Below, piece by piece: positions 5,742 to 6,058 of a stretch of DNA of 6,058 bases. The DNA is taken from NCBI GenBank assembly GCA_021845325.1, contig JAKBRR010000124.1, positions 1-6,058 on the forward strand, given 5' to 3'. Below the pieces are notes generated by a model that worked only from the letters and a program-made list of their open reading frames with translations, ran no database searches and was not told the origin of the DNA. Numbering within the stretch: position 1 is the first letter of the stretch; each line of letters opens with the position of its first letter. The DNA comes from Thermoplasmata archaeon (GTDB taxonomy: Archaea > Thermoplasmatota > Thermoplasmata > Thermoplasmatales > Thermoplasmataceae). A program made the position numbers and the translations under genes.

Positions 5742-5862
5742 TTATTCAATAAATCTGCTTAAACCCAATTCCTTCGTAATGTCCTTTATGGATATGCCCG
5801 TTTCTCTTTTTTCATATTAAATTCCACACCTTCCCATAGAACAGTCTAATTCCTACTTCCAT
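5742..5862 (-). pseudogene. broken helix-turn-helix N-terminus, possibly a transposase remnant
   Basis: On the minus strand an ATG at 5862 opens MEVGIRLFYGKVWNLI, ending at a TGA (5814-5812). In a neighbouring frame, right after a TAA at 5819-5817, the reading continues as YEKRETGISIKDITKELGLSR and stops at 5744-5742. Joined by a one-base frameshift near 5812-5820, the two parts read as one N-terminal segment. Its GISIKDITKELGLSR is typical of the first helix-turn-helix of IS21/IstA-like transposases or regulators, where a tail like NTVRKYL normally follows. Here it instead ends after FIE. Only about 37 residues survive, so it is either a decayed fragment or a chance resemblance. Confidence 0.35.
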
Positions 5863-6004
5863 AATATGGAGTAAAAAGAATTAACCGGCTATTTTAGAAA
5901 GCGCTCTATCGAAATTAAGTTTTTATCGATGAAATATTATGAGACGGTGCTAACTAAATTTACCCATACTTAGAAGAAACCTAAAAAATATTAGATAGTA
6001 TTAA

Positions 6005-6058
6005 CTACCTAAAGTTAGGAGTAAGGTACTTTTGATCATTATACCCCCATAACTCCCA
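6005..6058 (-). other. possible 3' end of a gene entering from the right edge
   Basis: On the minus strand one frame is open from the window edge to a TAG at 6007-6005 (17 residues, WELWGYNDQKYLTPNFR). A second frame is also open, to a TAA at 6003-6001. Both are too short to identify. The first has a plausible protein composition, but chance is a real alternative. Confidence 0.2.

Larger units (their letters stand above)
5567..6058. other. AT-rich region with little coding content
   Basis: Nearly 500 bases without an intact recognisable gene. It contains the minus-strand promoter at 5594-5605, a broken helix-turn-helix reading frame at 5742-5862 and a possible gene end at 6005-6058. Small palindromes also occur: TGCAA/TTGCA around 5670-5682, TCCATA/TATGGA around 5858-5870 and CCTAA/TTAGG at 6009-6020. 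I find no tRNA, CRISPR repeat or clear insertion-sequence ends. A plus-strand frame at 5477-5752 runs over the phosphatase gene and looks non-coding. Confidence 0.5.

Noticed and set aside
5477..5752. Plus-strand frame of 91 codons crossing the phosphatase start
   Set aside because: It overlaps the catalytic N-terminus of the phosphatase and its promoter; rich in N, I, L, S and F as expected from AT-rich non-coding DNA.
5931..5975. A 14-codon plus-strand frame (MKYYETVLTKFTHT) after a TATA-like stretch
   Set aside because: Too short, with no ribosome binding site and no recognisable similarity; expected by chance in this composition.
6007..6029. Nested short inverted repeats (CCTAA/TTAGG, TACCT/AGGTA) near the right edge, possible insertion-sequence end
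   Set aside because: Arms are only five bases, no matching end or target duplication is visible, and the sequence is cut by the window edge.

Overview
The window most likely comes from an acidophilic heterotrophic archaeon of the Thermoplasmatales (Ferroplasma/Cuniculiplasma/Picrophilus-like). The DNA is AT-rich, isoleucine is often ATA, and arginine is mostly AGA/AGG. Genes are tightly packed, some with GGTGAT- or GAGG-type ribosome binding sites, and archaeal TATA-like boxes lie close to start codons. The lineage is an inference; no rRNA or tRNA gene is present to fix it.

Layout. Positions 1-389 are AT-rich and mostly non-coding: a possible gene 3' end enters from the left edge, followed by a cluster of TGACA-type half-sites, two TATA-like boxes and a GC-rich dyad just upstream of the first gene. 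Positions 390-4559 hold a plus-strand operon of four genes: 4-hydroxyphenylpyruvate dioxygenase (hpd), a fumarylacetoacetate hydrolase-family enzyme, homogentisate 1,2-dioxygenase (hmgA), and an iron-alcohol-dehydrogenase/maleylacetate-reductase-like oxidoreductase. Positions 4556-5566 hold a convergent two-gene minus-strand unit: a histidine phosphatase followed, with no gap, by a PPC/DUF296 protein. Both minus-strand genes start with TTG. The two operons meet tail to tail with overlapping stop codons. Positions 5567-6058 are AT-rich and contain the promoter of the minus-strand operon, a broken helix-turn-helix fragment and possibly a gene 3' end at the right edge.

Function. The first three genes form the aerobic homogentisate route of tyrosine (and phenylalanine) breakdown: 4-hydroxyphenylpyruvate to homogentisate, to maleylacetoacetate, then hydrolysis to a C4 dicarboxylate plus acetoacetate. 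No maleylacetoacetate isomerase is encoded here. Its place at the end of the operon is taken by a reductase related to maleylacetate reductases, in which two positions of the classical metal/catalytic site are substituted. The most interesting hypothesis from this window is that the cis double bond is removed by reduction, or that the hydrolase acts directly on the cis isomer, instead of isomerisation. The roles of the phosphatase and the PPC protein are unknown and need not be linked to the tyrosine genes.
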